From Rathayibacter sp. VKM Ac-2856 (lineage in GTDB: Bacteria > Actinomycetota > Actinomycetes > Actinomycetales > Microbacteriaceae): DNA of 64,000 bases. Both the position numbers and the translations under genes were made by a program. The DNA is taken from positions 310,001 to 374,000 of the forward strand of contig NZ_JABMLF010000006.1 of NCBI RefSeq assembly GCF_013205055.1. The letters run 5' to 3'. The notes beneath the pieces were generated by a model. It was not told the origin of the DNA, made no database searches, and worked only from the letters and a program-made list of their open reading frames with translations. Every line of letters begins with the position of its first letter. The first letter of the stretch is position 1. This document shows positions 1 to 8,204 of this stretch, one piece after another.

Positions 1-228
1 GTCGTCCCAGGCGGCACCGGCCGGGAGGAGTCCGTCGAGGGCGACCGGGTCGGCGTTCCAGTTGGCGGTGACCAGGCGGTTCGTGCTCGCGGCCTCGTCG
101 AGGCGGGCGACCTGCCAACGCGACAGCAGGACGCAGGCGATTGCGAAGACGATCGTGAGGGCCAGGTAGCCGAACCAGCGGCGCGAGAACGCGAAGCGCC
201 AGGACGGGCGCGACGCGGGCGCGGTCAC
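1..228 (-). CDS. SURF1 family protein, N-terminal part (runs off the window)
   Basis: Partial gene of 76 codons whose 3' part lies outside the window. The start is GTG at 228, which overlaps the stop of the upstream gene in a GTGA junction. After a short basic N-terminus there is one clear membrane helix (about residues 19-36, RWFGYLALTIVFAIACVLLS) followed by a WQ-x4-LDEA segment, the usual beginning of SURF1 proteins. SURF1 proteins are inner-membrane assembly factors for haem-copper cytochrome c oxidase. The last gene seen of a three-gene set with 4-bp overlaps (DUF3099, 77-aa protein, SURF1). The family call rests on the N-terminus only. Confidence 0.8.
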   Translation of the reverse strand, partial: MTAPASRPSWRFAFSRRWFGYLALTIVFAIACVLLSRWQVARLDEAASTNRLVTANWNADPVALDGLLPAGAAWDD

Positions 229-458
229 AGCGCGGCTCCGCGATCGGTGGTGAGGAGCGGCTTCACATCGAGCGGGAACTCCCGGGCGGCGAGGAACTCG
301 CGCAGGAACTCGAGGTGCTCACCGCAGGCCAGCCAGGTCTTCCGGCGGTCCTCCGCATGGATGCGCGGGTTCCGCCACTCGATGGCCCAGGTCGCGGTGA
401 GCGGGCAGCCCGCGCGCGAGCAGGCGTGCTGGTCGGGCACGCCGCCGAGCGGGATCAC
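225..458 (-). CDS. Conserved small hypothetical protein (77 aa)
   Basis: I chose GTG at 458 because it overlaps the stop of the DUF3099 gene by four bases (GTGA) and because conserved-looking sequence begins there; the reading frame stays open far upstream, but that part is only the shadow of the preceding gene. The protein holds a C-x4-C pair near the N-terminus (ACSRAGC), the segment AIEWRNP, and a later C-x2-H (ACGEH), so a small zinc-binding fold is conceivable. Proteins of this type recur next to SURF1 and DUF3099 genes in Microbacteriaceae and are sometimes labelled acetone carboxylase without good reason. Function unknown; its overlaps on both sides suggest one mRNA with SURF1. Confidence 0.75.
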   Translation of the reverse strand: MIPLGGVPDQHACSRAGCPLTATWAIEWRNPRIHAEDRRKTWLACGEHLEFLREFLAAREFPLDVKPLLTTDRGAAL

Positions 459-805
459 CGCCGGCCCTCGGTCGGGTCGCCGCCCTCGGGGGACTCGGCG
501 GAGCCGGCTGCGCCACCGGCGGTCGGCGGCACGTACGGCGGCACCGGCCGGGAGAGCACGATCGCTCCGGGGCGCTCGACCGATCCGCTCTCGCCGGCGC
601 TGCCGACGTTCGCGAGCACGACGGCGAAGTAGGGGAGCACGATGGCGCCGAGCGCGAAGAAGAGCAGCCACCAGCCCTGGGCGAAGATCAGGCAGATCAC
701 GCAGACCATCCTGATGCCCATGGCGATGGAGTACTTGATCGCACGGGAGCGACGCGCCGCACTGGGCGACGGCGGGAGGGAGGTGAGCGATTCGCGGGGT
801 TTCAC
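455..805 (-). CDS. DUF3099 domain membrane protein (116 aa)
   Basis: Begins with GTG at 805. Residues about 20-65 carry the DUF3099 pattern: a basic stretch (ARRSRAIKYSIAMGIRMVC) leading into two closely spaced hydrophobic segments that end in LPYFAVVLANV. The C-terminal third is low-complexity and rich in Gly, Pro and Glu. DUF3099 proteins are small, two-helix membrane proteins of unknown role in actinobacteria. First gene of the minus-strand set running into SURF1. It is divergent from fabG, and the 131-bp gap between them must hold both promoters. Confidence 0.85.
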   Translation of the reverse strand: MKPRESLTSLPPSPSAARRSRAIKYSIAMGIRMVCVICLIFAQGWWLLFFALGAIVLPYFAVVLANVGSAGESGSVERPGAIVLSRPVPPYVPPTAGGAAGSAESPEGGDPTEGRR

Positions 806-936
806 AGCTCGATAAGACTACGTCGTGGGCGGCGGGCGGACCCCTGGCGTTCCCTCTCAGCGGATGTGTTGCGCATCGCGCCTCTAGGATGTAGGGGTCG
901 TCCGGAGCCGCCCGCGCGCCGGCGGAGAGGGACACC

Positions 937-1647
937 ATGACCACGCCGCGCACCGTCCTCGTCACGGGGGGCAACCGGGGGATCGGCTACGCCATCGCCG
1001 AGGAGTTCGTGGCGGCCGGTCACCGGGTCGCGGTCACCGCGCGCTCCGGGTCGGGCCCCGAGGGCTCGTTCACGGTCGTCGCGGACGTCACCGACTCCGC
1101 CTCCATCGACGCCGCCTTCGCCCAGATCGAGGCCGAGCTCGGCCCGGTCGAGGTCGTCGTCGCCAACGCCGGCATCACCCGCGACATGCTGCTGCTGCGC
1201 ATGTCGGAGGACGACTTCACCTCGGTCGTCGACACGAACCTCACCGGCGCCTTCCGCGTGGTCAAGCGGGCGTCGAAGGGGATGCTCAAGCAGAAGTTCG
1301 GCCGCATCGTCCTGATCTCCAGCATCGTCGGCCTCTACGGCGGACCCGGTCAGATCAACTATTCCTCCTCCAAGGCCGCGCTCGTCGGCTTCGCCCGGTC
1401 GCTGACCCGCGAGCTCGGCGCCCGCAACATCACGGCGAACGTGGTCGCCCCGGGCTTCATCGAGACCGACATGACGGCGGAGCTCCCGGCCGAGCAGCAG
1501 GCGGAGTACCGCAAGAGCATCCCGCTCGCCCGCTACGGCACGGCCGCCGAGGTCGCGAAGGTGACCCGCTGGCTGGCGGGCGACGAGGCGGACTACATCT
1601 CGGGTGCGGTCATCCCCGTCGACGGCGGCCTCGGGATGGGGCACTGA
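937..1647 (+). CDS. fabG: 3-oxoacyl-ACP reductase (SDR family)
   Basis: NADPH-dependent reduction of 3-oxoacyl-ACP in type II fatty-acid synthesis, cytoplasmic. The 236-aa protein is a typical short-chain dehydrogenase: cofactor-binding TGGNRGIG at residues 10-17, an NAG motif near 77-79, catalytic Ser129, Tyr142 and Lys146 (YSSSK), and a C-terminal DGG segment. Length and motifs match FabG/MabA. The ATG at 937 follows a purine-rich ribosome-binding site (GGAGAGGGA). A candidate -10 (TAGGAT) lies near 885, giving a leader of some 45 bases. No inhA follows, unlike in mycobacteria. Another SDR specificity cannot be fully excluded. Confidence 0.92.
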   Translation: MTTPRTVLVTGGNRGIGYAIAEEFVAAGHRVAVTARSGSGPEGSFTVVADVTDSASIDAAFAQIEAELGPVEVVVANAGITRDMLLLRMSEDDFTSVVDTNLTGAFRVVKRASKGMLKQKFGRIVLISSIVGLYGGPGQINYSSSKAALVGFARSLTRELGARNITANVVAPGFIETDMTAELPAEQQAEYRKSIPLARYGTAAEVAKVTRWLAGDEADYISGAVIPVDGGLGMGH

Positions 1648-1650
1648 CCG

Positions 1651-1696
1651 TATCAGCTGTGGGCTTATATCCGGCGGATATCAGCTTTATGCTTAT
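1651..1696 (+). promoter_or_regulatory. 18-bp direct repeat upstream of satD, candidate operator and promoter
   Basis: Two copies of TATCAGCT-N4-GCTTAT occupy 1651-1668 and 1679-1696, start-to-start distance 28 bp, with identical 8-bp and 6-bp arms and different central tetramers (GTGG, TTAT). The second copy ends three bases before the satD ATG and contains TATGCT (1688-1693), a good actinobacterial -10 placed six bases before the start codon. A bound repressor would block the promoter. The operator role is inferred; the repeat itself is seen. Confidence 0.6.
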
Positions 1697-1699
1697 GGG

Positions 1700-2341
1700 A
1701 TGACCGAACCCTCCGTCGTCGCGGTGCTGCTCGACCTCGTCGACTCGCGCGAGATCGCCGAGCGATCGGCGGTGCAGCGCGAGATCGAGCGCGGCTTCGC
1801 GGCGGTCGACGCCGCGGTCCCCGCCCTCGAGCCTCTGCATCCCACGGTGGGCGACGAGTTCCAGGCGGTCTACGCCTCCGTGCCGGCTGCACTCGGCGCC
1901 ACGCTGCAGGCGCGGCTCGCACTGCCGCCGGGGATCGACTGCCGCGTCGGTCTGGGCCGCGGCCCCGTCCGGGTCGTCGGCTCGGGCGTCGCGGGCGATC
2001 TGCAGGACGGGCCCGGCTGGTGGCGCGCGCGAGCGGCCATCGACCGGGCGCACGCGCTCGAGGACGGCCCGGTGCCCACCGCGCGCGGCTGGTTCGTCGG
2101 CTCCGACGCGCCCGACGCCGAGGAGGCCGCGATCAACGCCTACCTCCTCGCCCGGGACGCGCTCGTCGGGCCGATGAGCGACCGCGAGCGGCGCCTGGTA
2201 CTCGGGACGGCCCGCGGCGTGCCCCAGCGGGTCCTCGCCGAGCAGGAGTCGATCACCCAGTCCGCGGTCTCGCAGGCGCTCCGCCGCGCGGGAGCCGGAG
2301 CCCTGCTGACCGGCGCGGCGCTCCTGGCGGACGCGTGCTGA
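1700..2341 (+). CDS. SatD family protein, putative autoregulator (213 aa)
   Basis: Starts at ATG 1700, six bases after a TATGCT hexamer, so the transcript is probably leaderless. The N-terminus (VVAVLLDLVDSREI) and the middle segment LHPTVGDEFQAVY match the SatD family. The C-terminal 50 residues (MSDRERRLVLGTARG, then LAEQESITQSAVSQALRRAG) look like a helix-turn-helix with a recognition helix, so the protein may bind the direct repeat just upstream. SatD-like proteins are widespread in actinobacteria without an established biochemical function. The stop overlaps the start region of the following membrane-protein gene, so the two form an operon. Confidence 0.75.
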   Translation: MTEPSVVAVLLDLVDSREIAERSAVQREIERGFAAVDAAVPALEPLHPTVGDEFQAVYASVPAALGATLQARLALPPGIDCRVGLGRGPVRVVGSGVAGDLQDGPGWWRARAAIDRAHALEDGPVPTARGWFVGSDAPDAEEAAINAYLLARDALVGPMSDRERRLVLGTARGVPQRVLAEQESITQSAVSQALRRAGAGALLTGAALLADAC

Positions 2342-3102
2342 CCGCGCTGCTGCTGGCGCTCGTCGGAATCGCCGACCTCGCCCGCACCCATCTCGGCCGG
2401 CCCGCCGCCGCTGCCGCGATCGCCGTGCTGTGGGCGGCCGCGGCACTCGCGGCTGTCCTCGGCCTCGGCGCCGCGGTGCCGGGCGCCGTCATCGTCGTCG
2501 CCCTCGCCGGCGCCTGGCTGCTGCTCACCACCACCGCGGCGAGCGCCCGTCCGCCCGGGGGACTCCGGCCCGCCGTCGGTCTCGTCGTCGCGGTCCTCGT
2601 GCTCTCGGTCGTCGATCGCGCGGGCGGTCCCGCCGCGGGGGTCCTCGTCGACGCGTACGACGGACTCGGGCGCTCGGGACCCGTCCCGCAGATCGGCCAG
2701 GCGCTGCTCGCGGTCGGCGCCGCGCTCTTCCTGCTCGAGAGCGGGAACGTCGTCGTCCGCGCCGCCCTCTACCGCGAGCTTCCGCAGCCGGTCGCCGCTC
2801 GCGCGCGCTTCTCGCTCCGCGCCCGGTTCGCCCGCCCGGTGCCCGAGGAGGTGCGCGTGCCGGACCTGCGGGGCGGGCGCGCCATCGGACCGCTCGAGCG
2901 CCTGCTCGTGGCCGGGCTCACGCTGGCCGGTGCGATCGGTCTCGCCGGCGCCGTCTTCGCGGCGAAGGGCATCGTCCGCTTCCCGGAGATCTCCCGCGAC
3001 GGCGAGAACGGGTCGAAGGCGGAGTACTTCCTGGTCGGCTCGCTGGTCAGCTGGGCGCTGGCGCTGGGCGCGGCGGCGCTTGTCGCTCTCGCCGGCCGCT
3101 GA
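2335..3102 (+). CDS. SatD-associated multi-pass membrane protein (255 aa)
   Basis: Starts with GTG at 2335, overlapping the end of satD by seven bases, which marks tight translational coupling. The sequence has at least five hydrophobic segments: two near the N-terminus (around residues 20-70), one after the poly-Ala stretch, and two at the C-terminus separated by the soluble loop FPEISRDGENGSKAEYF. No enzymatic motif was recognised. A membrane partner immediately downstream of satD is a common arrangement in Microbacteriaceae. It may be the effector whose level SatD controls; that role is inferred from position only. Confidence 0.7.
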   Translation: MLTALLLALVGIADLARTHLGRPAAAAAIAVLWAAAALAAVLGLGAAVPGAVIVVALAGAWLLLTTTAASARPPGGLRPAVGLVVAVLVLSVVDRAGGPAAGVLVDAYDGLGRSGPVPQIGQALLAVGAALFLLESGNVVVRAALYRELPQPVAARARFSLRARFARPVPEEVRVPDLRGGRAIGPLERLLVAGLTLAGAIGLAGAVFAAKGIVRFPEISRDGENGSKAEYFLVGSLVSWALALGAAALVALAGR

Positions 3103-3141
3103 CGCCCGACGCCTGCGTCGCGCCCGGCGACGGGCCGGTGC

Positions 3142-3801
3142 TCAGCCCCGCAGGCCGAGGACCGGCAGCAGCTGGCTGAGGTCGAGGCCGTCGACGACGA
3201 GGTCGGCGCGCTCGCGCACCACGGGCTTCGCGTTGAAGGCGACGGAGAGGCCCGCGACCCGCATCATCTCCAGGTCGTTCGCGCCGTCGCCGACCGCGAT
3301 CGCGCGCTCGAGTGGCACGCCGGACTCCGCCGCCCACTCGCACAGCGACGCGGCCTTCGCGGCGGCGTCGATCACGGGACCGTCGACCGCGCCGGTGAGG
3401 CGCCCGTCGCGGCTGCCGAGCCGGTTCGCGCGGACGAAGTCGAGACCGAGAGCCCCGGCGACCGGGTCGAGCACCTCGTGGAAGCCGCCGGAGACGACGC
3501 CGATGCGCCCTCCTGCGGCGTGGATGCCGGCGACGAGCGCCTCCACGCCGTCCGTCACCCGGACCCGGCCGCTCACCCCGGCGCAGACGTCGTCGAGGAC
3601 GCCCGCCAGGGTGGCGACCCGCTCGCGCAGGCTCTCGCCGAAGTCGATCTCGCCGTGCATCGCGCGCTCGGTGATCGCCGCGACGCGCTCCTCGGAGCCC
3701 GCGTGCGCGGCGAGCAGCTCGATCACCTCGTCCTGCAGCAGCGTGGAGTCGGCGTCGACGACGACCAGGAAGCGGGCGGGTGTGCGCAGAGGCTCACTCA
3801 A
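3142..3801 (-). CDS. serB: Phosphoserine phosphatase
   Basis: Removes phosphate from L-phosphoserine, the last step of serine synthesis. It belongs to the HAD superfamily: motif I is DADST at residues 16-20 (both Asp kept), motif II is VVSGGF, and motif IV is GDGANDLEM. At 219 aa it is the short form without ACT domains. The only usable start in frame is TTG at 3801; the open frame above it has no ATG or GTG before a stop. Monocistronic, convergent with the SatD-associated gene and downstream of glgC on the same strand. Confidence 0.9.
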   Translation of the reverse strand: MSEPLRTPARFLVVVDADSTLLQDEVIELLAAHAGSEERVAAITERAMHGEIDFGESLRERVATLAGVLDDVCAGVSGRVRVTDGVEALVAGIHAAGGRIGVVSGGFHEVLDPVAGALGLDFVRANRLGSRDGRLTGAVDGPVIDAAAKAASLCEWAAESGVPLERAIAVGDGANDLEMMRVAGLSVAFNAKPVVRERADLVVDGLDLSQLLPVLGLRG

Positions 3802-3879
3802 GGACGGGCCAATCGATCGGGTCCGCGCGCCGGCCTGACCGGCGGCGCGGAAGCGCAGTGCTCTCGACCCGCGGGGGTG

Positions 3880-5139
3880 CTACGGGCGGACGACGACGCC
3901 CTTGCCGACGACGGTGATGCCCGACTCGGTGACGGTGAACCCGCGCTCGCGGTCGTGGTCGTGGTCCACGCCGACACGGGCGCCGGGCTCGACGACGACG
4001 TCCTTGTCGAGGATAGCGCGCGCCACCACGGCGTCCGGGCCGATCCGGACCTTGTCGAAGACGACCGAGTCGGAGACCGTCGCGTTGGACTCGATGACCG
4101 CCCACGGGCCGACGACGCTGCGCTCGATGTGCGCGCCGGAGATGACCGTGCCGAGCGAGACGACCGAGTCGACCGTCGTGCCGAGGTTGCCCTTGCCGTC
4201 GCGCACGATCTTCGCCGGGGGCGAGTTGAGCTGCGACGAGAAGATCGGCCACTGCTGGTTGTAGAGGTTGAAGACGGGGAGTGCCGAGATGAGGTCCTGG
4301 TGCGCCTCGAAGAACGAGTCGATGGTCCCCACGTCGCGCCAGTAGTAGCGGTCGCGGTCGGTGGAGCCGGGGACCTCGTTGAGCTTGAGGTCGTAGACGC
4401 CGGCCTCGCCGCGCGCGACGAAGTCGGGGATGATGTCGCCGCCCATGTCGTGGTCGGAGGTCGAGAGCTCGCCGTCGCGGATGACCGCGTCGATCAGGGC
4501 GTCGGCGTCGAAGACGTAGTTGCCCATCGAGGCGAGGACCTCGTGCGGGGAGTCGGCCAGGCCGACCGCGTCCTTGGGCTTCTCGAGGAACTCCGCGATC
4601 TTGGTCGGGACGATGCCGTCGCCGGCCTCGTCGCCCGCGAGCTGGATGACGCCGAACTGATCGGCGAGCTCGATCGGCTGGCGGATCGCCGCGACCGTCG
4701 CCTTGGCGCCGGACTTGATGTGCGCGTCGATCATCTGCGAGAAGTCCATGCGGTAGACGTGGTCCGCGCCGACCACGACGACGATGTCGGGCTTCTCGTC
4801 GCGGATCAGGTTGAGGCTCTGCAGGATCGCGTCGGCCGAGCCGCTGAACCAGCGCTTGCCGAGCCGCTGCTGCGCCGGGACGGACGCGACGTACGAGTTG
4901 AGCAGCCCCGAGAGCGTCCAGGTCTGCGAGACGTGGCGGTCGAGCGAGTGCGACTTGTACTGCGTCAGCACGACGATCTGCGTGAGACCCGAGTTGATCA
5001 GGTTCGACAGCGCGAAGTCGATCAGGCGGTACTGGCCGCCGAAGGGGACCGCGGGCTTGGCCCGGTCCGCCGTGAGGGGCATGAGCCGCTTGCCCTCGCC
5101 GCCGGCGAGGACGATGCCGAAGATCTTCTTTGACTGCAT
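3880..5139 (-). CDS. glgC: Glucose-1-phosphate adenylyltransferase (ADP-glucose pyrophosphorylase)
   Basis: Makes ADP-glucose from glucose-1-phosphate and ATP, the committed step of glycogen synthesis. The 419-aa protein carries the nucleotidyltransferase signature [11 protein letters not shown] (residues 13-23) and the substrate loop [11 protein letters not shown], and ends with a left-handed beta-helix-type region containing hexapeptide-like repeats. ATG at 5139 lies six bases after TACTGT (5151-5146, minus strand), so the mRNA is probably leaderless. Divergent from glgA across 77 bp, an arrangement also seen in mycobacteria and corynebacteria. Confidence 0.95.
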   Translation of the reverse strand: MQSKKIFGIVLAGGEGKRLMPLTADRAKPAVPFGGQYRLIDFALSNLINSGLTQIVVLTQYKSHSLDRHVSQTWTLSGLLNSYVASVPAQQRLGKRWFSGSADAILQSLNLIRDEKPDIVVVVGADHVYRMDFSQMIDAHIKSGAKATVAAIRQPIELADQFGVIQLAGDEAGDGIVPTKIAEFLEKPKDAVGLADSPHEVLASMGNYVFDADALIDAVIRDGELSTSDHDMGGDIIPDFVARGEAGVYDLKLNEVPGSTDRDRYYWRDVGTIDSFFEAHQDLISALPVFNLYNQQWPIFSSQLNSPPAKIVRDGKGNLGTTVDSVVSLGTVISGAHIERSVVGPWAVIESNATVSDSVVFDKVRIGPDAVVARAILDKDVVVEPGARVGVDHDHDRERGFTVTESGITVVGKGVVVRP

Positions 5140-5145
5140 GCCCCC

Positions 5146-5210
5146 ACAGTAGAGGTCCGGCGCAGTCGCGTGGCTGCGGGTGTCGGCGGAGGATCGCGCT
5201 GTACTACGGT
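5146..5210. promoter_or_regulatory. Divergent leaderless promoters of glgC and glgA
   Basis: The 77-bp gap between the two start codons holds a minus-strand -10 TACTGT (5151-5146), six bases before the glgC ATG, and a plus-strand -10 TACGGT (5205-5210), six bases before the glgA GTG. Neither gene has room for a Shine-Dalgarno sequence in its transcript. The -10 elements are 53 bases apart, so the -35 regions must interleave and one bound regulator could affect both genes. Hexamers are seen; promoter use is inferred. Confidence 0.6.
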
Positions 5211-5216
5211 TCGGGG

Positions 5217-6398
5217 GTGCGAGTCGATCTGCTGACCAAGGAATATCCGCCCGAGGTGTACGGGGGAGCCGGCGTGCACGTGGCCGAGCTCACCAAGGCC
5301 CTCCGCCACGACATCGAGGTCGTGGTGCGCTGCTTCGGCGCGCCGAGGGACGAGGAGGGCACGTTCGCGTACCCGGTGCCCGCCGAGCTGGCTGCGGCCA
5401 ACGGCGCGCTGCAGACCCTGGGCGTCGATCTGCAGATCGCGCAGGACGCGGCCGGCGCCGATCTCGTGCACTCGCACACCTGGTACGCCAACGCGGCCGG
5501 CCGCCTCGCGCAGCTGCTGCACGGCGTGCCGCACGTCGTCTCGGCGCACAGCCTCGAGCCGCTGCGGCCGTGGAAGGCCGAGCAGCTCGGCGGCGGCTAC
5601 CGCGTGTCGAGCTGGATCGAGCGCGAGGCGTACGAGAACGCCGACGCGGTGATCGCGGTGTCGGGCGGGATGCGCAACGACATCCTCCGCTCCTACCCGG
5701 CTCTGGACCCCGCGAAGGTGCACGTCGTCTACAACGGCATCGACCTCGACGCGTGGCACCCGGTCGAGGACGAGGCCGTCCTCGCCGAGCTGGGCATCGA
5801 CCCCTCGCGTCCCTCCGTCGTCTTCGTCGGGCGGATCACCCGGCAGAAGGGGCTGCCCTACCTGCTGCGCGCGGCCGCGATGCTGCCGCCGGAGGTGCAG
5901 CTGGTGCTCTGCGCCGGCGCCCCCGACACCCCCGAGATCATGGCCGAGGTCACCGAGCTCGTCCGCGGACTCCAGCAGGAGCGCACCGGCGTCGTGTGGA
6001 TCGACCGCCATCTGCCGCGCCACCAGCTCTCCGCGGTGCTGACCGCCGCCACGACGTTCGTCTGCCCGTCGATCTACGAGCCGCTGGGCATCGTGAACCT
6101 CGAGGCGATGGCGTGCGGGGTGGCCGTGGTCGGGACCGCGACCGGCGGCATCCCGGAGGTCGTCGTCGACGGCGTCACCGGGCGCCTCGTGCCGATCGAG
6201 CAGGCGACGGACGGGACGGGCACGCCGCTCGACCCCGAGCGCTACGTCGCCGACCTCGCGGCCGCGATGGCCGAGGTCGTCGCCGACCCCGCCGCGGCCA
6301 AGCGGATGGGCGAGGCCGGCCGGCTCCGGGCGCAGAGCGACTTCAGCTGGACGCAGATCGCCCGGGACACCCGCGCGATCTACGACTCGCTCGTCTGA
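5217..6398 (+). CDS. glgA: GT4-family glycogen synthase (GlgA/GlgM type)
   Basis: Transfers glucose from ADP-glucose. The 393-aa protein is a GT-B glycosyltransferase of family 4: an N-terminal [12 protein letters not shown] loop near residues 15-26, a C-terminal domain starting [12 protein letters not shown], and the nucleotide-sugar site [17 protein letters not shown]. It is shorter than GT5 GlgA and resembles the actinobacterial type. The mycobacterial homologue has been shown to make maltose-1-phosphate from ADP-glucose and glucose-1-phosphate (GlgM), so either activity is possible; no glgE is present in the window. GTG at 5217 was chosen because it follows a -10 by six bases and begins the conserved [11 protein letters not shown]. 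Confidence 0.88.
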   Translation: MRVDLLTKEYPPEVYGGAGVHVAELTKALRHDIEVVVRCFGAPRDEEGTFAYPVPAELAAANGALQTLGVDLQIAQDAAGADLVHSHTWYANAAGRLAQLLHGVPHVVSAHSLEPLRPWKAEQLGGGYRVSSWIEREAYENADAVIAVSGGMRNDILRSYPALDPAKVHVVYNGIDLDAWHPVEDEAVLAELGIDPSRPSVVFVGRITRQKGLPYLLRAAAMLPPEVQLVLCAGAPDTPEIMAEVTELVRGLQQERTGVVWIDRHLPRHQLSAVLTAATTFVCPSIYEPLGIVNLEAMACGVAVVGTATGGIPEVVVDGVTGRLVPIEQATDGTGTPLDPERYVADLAAAMAEVVADPAAAKRMGEAGRLRAQSDFSWTQIARDTRAIYDSLV

Positions 6399-6430
6399 CC
6401 CCGCAGCCCGCTCCCTTTAGACTGGATCTC

Positions 6431-7213
6431 ATGCCCAGCGTTGTCTCGTTCGTCGATGTGTCCTTCGTCCGGAACGGCAAGCGGATCCTCGACCACGTCG
6501 ACTGGACCGTGTCCGAGGAGGAGCGCTGGGTGATCCTCGGCTCCAACGGAGCGGGGAAGACCTCGATCCTGCAGATCGCCGCGGCGCAGAACTACCCGTC
6601 GACCGGCACCGCGCAGCTGCTCGAGGAGACGCTCGGCCGCGTCGACGTCTTCGAGCTGCGCCCCCGCATCGGCTACGCGTCGACCGCGATGGCGCGACGC
6701 CTGCCCGCGGGCGAGACCGTGCTCGACGTCGTGATGACCGCCGCCTACGCCGTCACCGGCCGCTGGAACGAGGGCTACGACGAGATCGACGAGCGCCGCG
6801 CGCGCCGCGTGCTCGTCGAGTGGAAGCTCGACCACCTCGCCGACCGCACCTTCGGCACGCTCTCCGACGGAGAGCAGAAGCGGGTCCAGATCGCGCGCGC
6901 GATCATGACCGACCCGGAGCTGCTGCTGCTCGACGAGCCGGCCGGCAGCCTCGACCTCGGCGCCCGCGAGGAGCTCGTGCAGCTGCTCGGCGGCTTCGCG
7001 CAGGACCCGGCGTCGCCCGCGATCGTGATGGTCACCCACCACGTCGAGGAGATCCCGGCCGGCTTCACCCACGCGCTGCTGCTGCGCGACGGCGCCGTCG
7101 TCGCGGCCGGTCCGCTGGCCGAGGCGCTGACCGAGGCGACCCTCGCGGAGGCGTTCGGCCTCGACATCGCGCTGACCCACGAGAACGGGCGCTACTCCGC
7201 TCGAGCGCGCTGA
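6431..7213 (+). CDS. ABC transporter ATP-binding protein (260 aa)
   Basis: ATP-hydrolysing subunit: Walker A GSNGAGKT at residues 37-44, signature LSDGEQKR, Walker B LLLLDEPAGSLD and switch histidine in MVTHHVEEIP. No permease or binding protein is adjacent, so the partner and substrate are unknown. This solo ATPase with the LSDGEQKRVQIARAI signature resembles the ModF/YlmA-like cytoplasmic type rather than importers. Start ATG 6431 lies seven bases after TAGACT (6418-6423), again a leaderless arrangement. Co-directional with glgA but with its own promoter. Confidence 0.88.
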   Translation: MPSVVSFVDVSFVRNGKRILDHVDWTVSEEERWVILGSNGAGKTSILQIAAAQNYPSTGTAQLLEETLGRVDVFELRPRIGYASTAMARRLPAGETVLDVVMTAAYAVTGRWNEGYDEIDERRARRVLVEWKLDHLADRTFGTLSDGEQKRVQIARAIMTDPELLLLDEPAGSLDLGAREELVQLLGGFAQDPASPAIVMVTHHVEEIPAGFTHALLLRDGAVVAAGPLAEALTEATLAEAFGLDIALTHENGRYSARAR

Positions 7214-7292
7214 GCGCGAGGCCGGACCCGCTGAGCTCGGCGCGCCACGGCTGATCCGCGCGCCGCACCTCCTCGGGTGGCCCGCGGTCTGC

Positions 7293-7298
7293 TATTCT
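7293..7298 (+). promoter_or_regulatory. Extended -10 promoter for rpmE2
   Basis: TATTCT preceded by TG and one base (TGCTATTCT) fits an extended -10 element. It would give a leader of roughly 95 bases before the L31 start. No convincing -35 is visible 17 bases upstream, and no Zur-type palindrome was recognised in the leader. Confidence 0.45.
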
Positions 7299-7399
7299 CG
7301 GTAGCTGGTTCGGGCCCGTTCGCGGTGCGCCCGCCACTCATCCACCCGCATCGGTCGACGACGGACGCGGTTCAGGACCACAAGCGACAGGACACGATC

Positions 7400-7648
7400 A
7401 TGCAGACCGACATCCACCCCAAGTACGAGGCCATCGTGTTCCGCGACCTCGCCTCCGGTGAGACCTTCCTCACCCGCTCGACGGCGACCAGCAACAAGAC
7501 GATCGAGCTCGACGGCGTCACGTACCCCGTCATCGACGTCGAGATCTCCTCCGCCTCGCACCCGTTCTACACGGGCAAGCAGCGCATCATGGACTCGGCC
7601 GGCCGCGTCGAGAAGTTCAACTCGCGCTACAAGAACTTCGGCAAGTAG
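7400..7648 (+). CDS. rpmE2: Ribosomal protein L31 type B (zinc-independent)
   Basis: Large-subunit ribosomal protein of 82 aa. The start [20 protein letters not shown] and the ending SRYKNFGK are diagnostic for L31 type B. It contains no cysteine, so it is the form lacking the zinc ribbon; such paralogues often replace zinc-binding L31 in zinc shortage. The gene stands alone, with a long leader and a strong terminator. Confidence 0.96.
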   Translation: MQTDIHPKYEAIVFRDLASGETFLTRSTATSNKTIELDGVTYPVIDVEISSASHPFYTGKQRIMDSAGRVEKFNSRYKNFGK

Positions 7649-7668
7649 GCTCACGCCGCTTCCCCTCG

Positions 7669-7700
7669 AAGGGCCCTCGACCTCACGGTCGGGGGCCCTT
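7669..7700 (+). terminator. Rho-independent-like terminator of rpmE2
   Basis: Inverted repeat with AAGGGCCC-type arms and an inner TCGACC/GGTCG extension around a short loop, 20 bases after the rpmE2 stop. The T-tract is poor (CGTCG), as is common in high-GC genomes. Confidence 0.7.
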
Positions 7701-7739
7701 CGTCGTTCCCGGACGCTGCCGCGGTGCCGGGCGAGGATC

Positions 7740-8157
7740 TTCGGCTCGTGGAACCGCCCCGGGCTCGCGGAAACAGGCGGCTTCCGCGTGCCGAGGGTGA
7801 TCGCGCGTGCCGGAGGTGGGTGCTGCGTGGCGAGCGGGGACGTTCGGCTCGTGAACCGAGCTCCGGCTCGCAGGAACAGGCCGATTCCACGTGCCGAGGG
7901 TGGTTTCGCGTGCCGGAGGTACGTGTTGCGCGGCGAGTGGGGACGTTCGGCTCGTGAAGTGAGCCTCGGCTCGCAGGAATCGGCTGATTCCACGTGCCGA
8001 GGGTCGTTCTGCGTGCCGGAGGTGGGGTGGGAGGGGTTCGGCTCGCGGAACGGGCTTCGGCTCGTGGGAAGCGGCGGATTCTGCGTGCCGAGGGTGGTTT
8101 CGCGTGCCGGAGGTGGGGGAGGAGAGCGTGTGGGGACGTTCGGTTCGTGAAGTGAGG
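7740..8157. repeat. 103-bp tandem repeat, four copies plus a partial fifth
   Basis: Units begin with TTCGGYTCG at 7740, 7843, 7946, 8037 and 8139, giving periods of 103, 103, 91 and 102 bp; the fifth stops after about 19 bases. Each unit is built of two doublets: CGGCTCGYRGGAA-like words about 20 bases apart, then CGTGCCGAGGG and CGTGCCGGAGG separated by about 8 bases. Copies 2 and 3 are the most alike. No convincing gene lies in 7701-8566; open frames there are by-products of the repeats. Origin and role unknown. Confidence 0.85.
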
Positions 8158-8204
8158 TGGGGCTTGTGGCGGTCGGGGTTGTAGGTGCCGAAGCCGGGAG
8201 GGAG

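Noticed and set aside
7299-7399. Zur-type operator or zinc riboswitch before rpmE2
   Set aside because: No palindrome resembling the actinobacterial Zur box was found in the leader.
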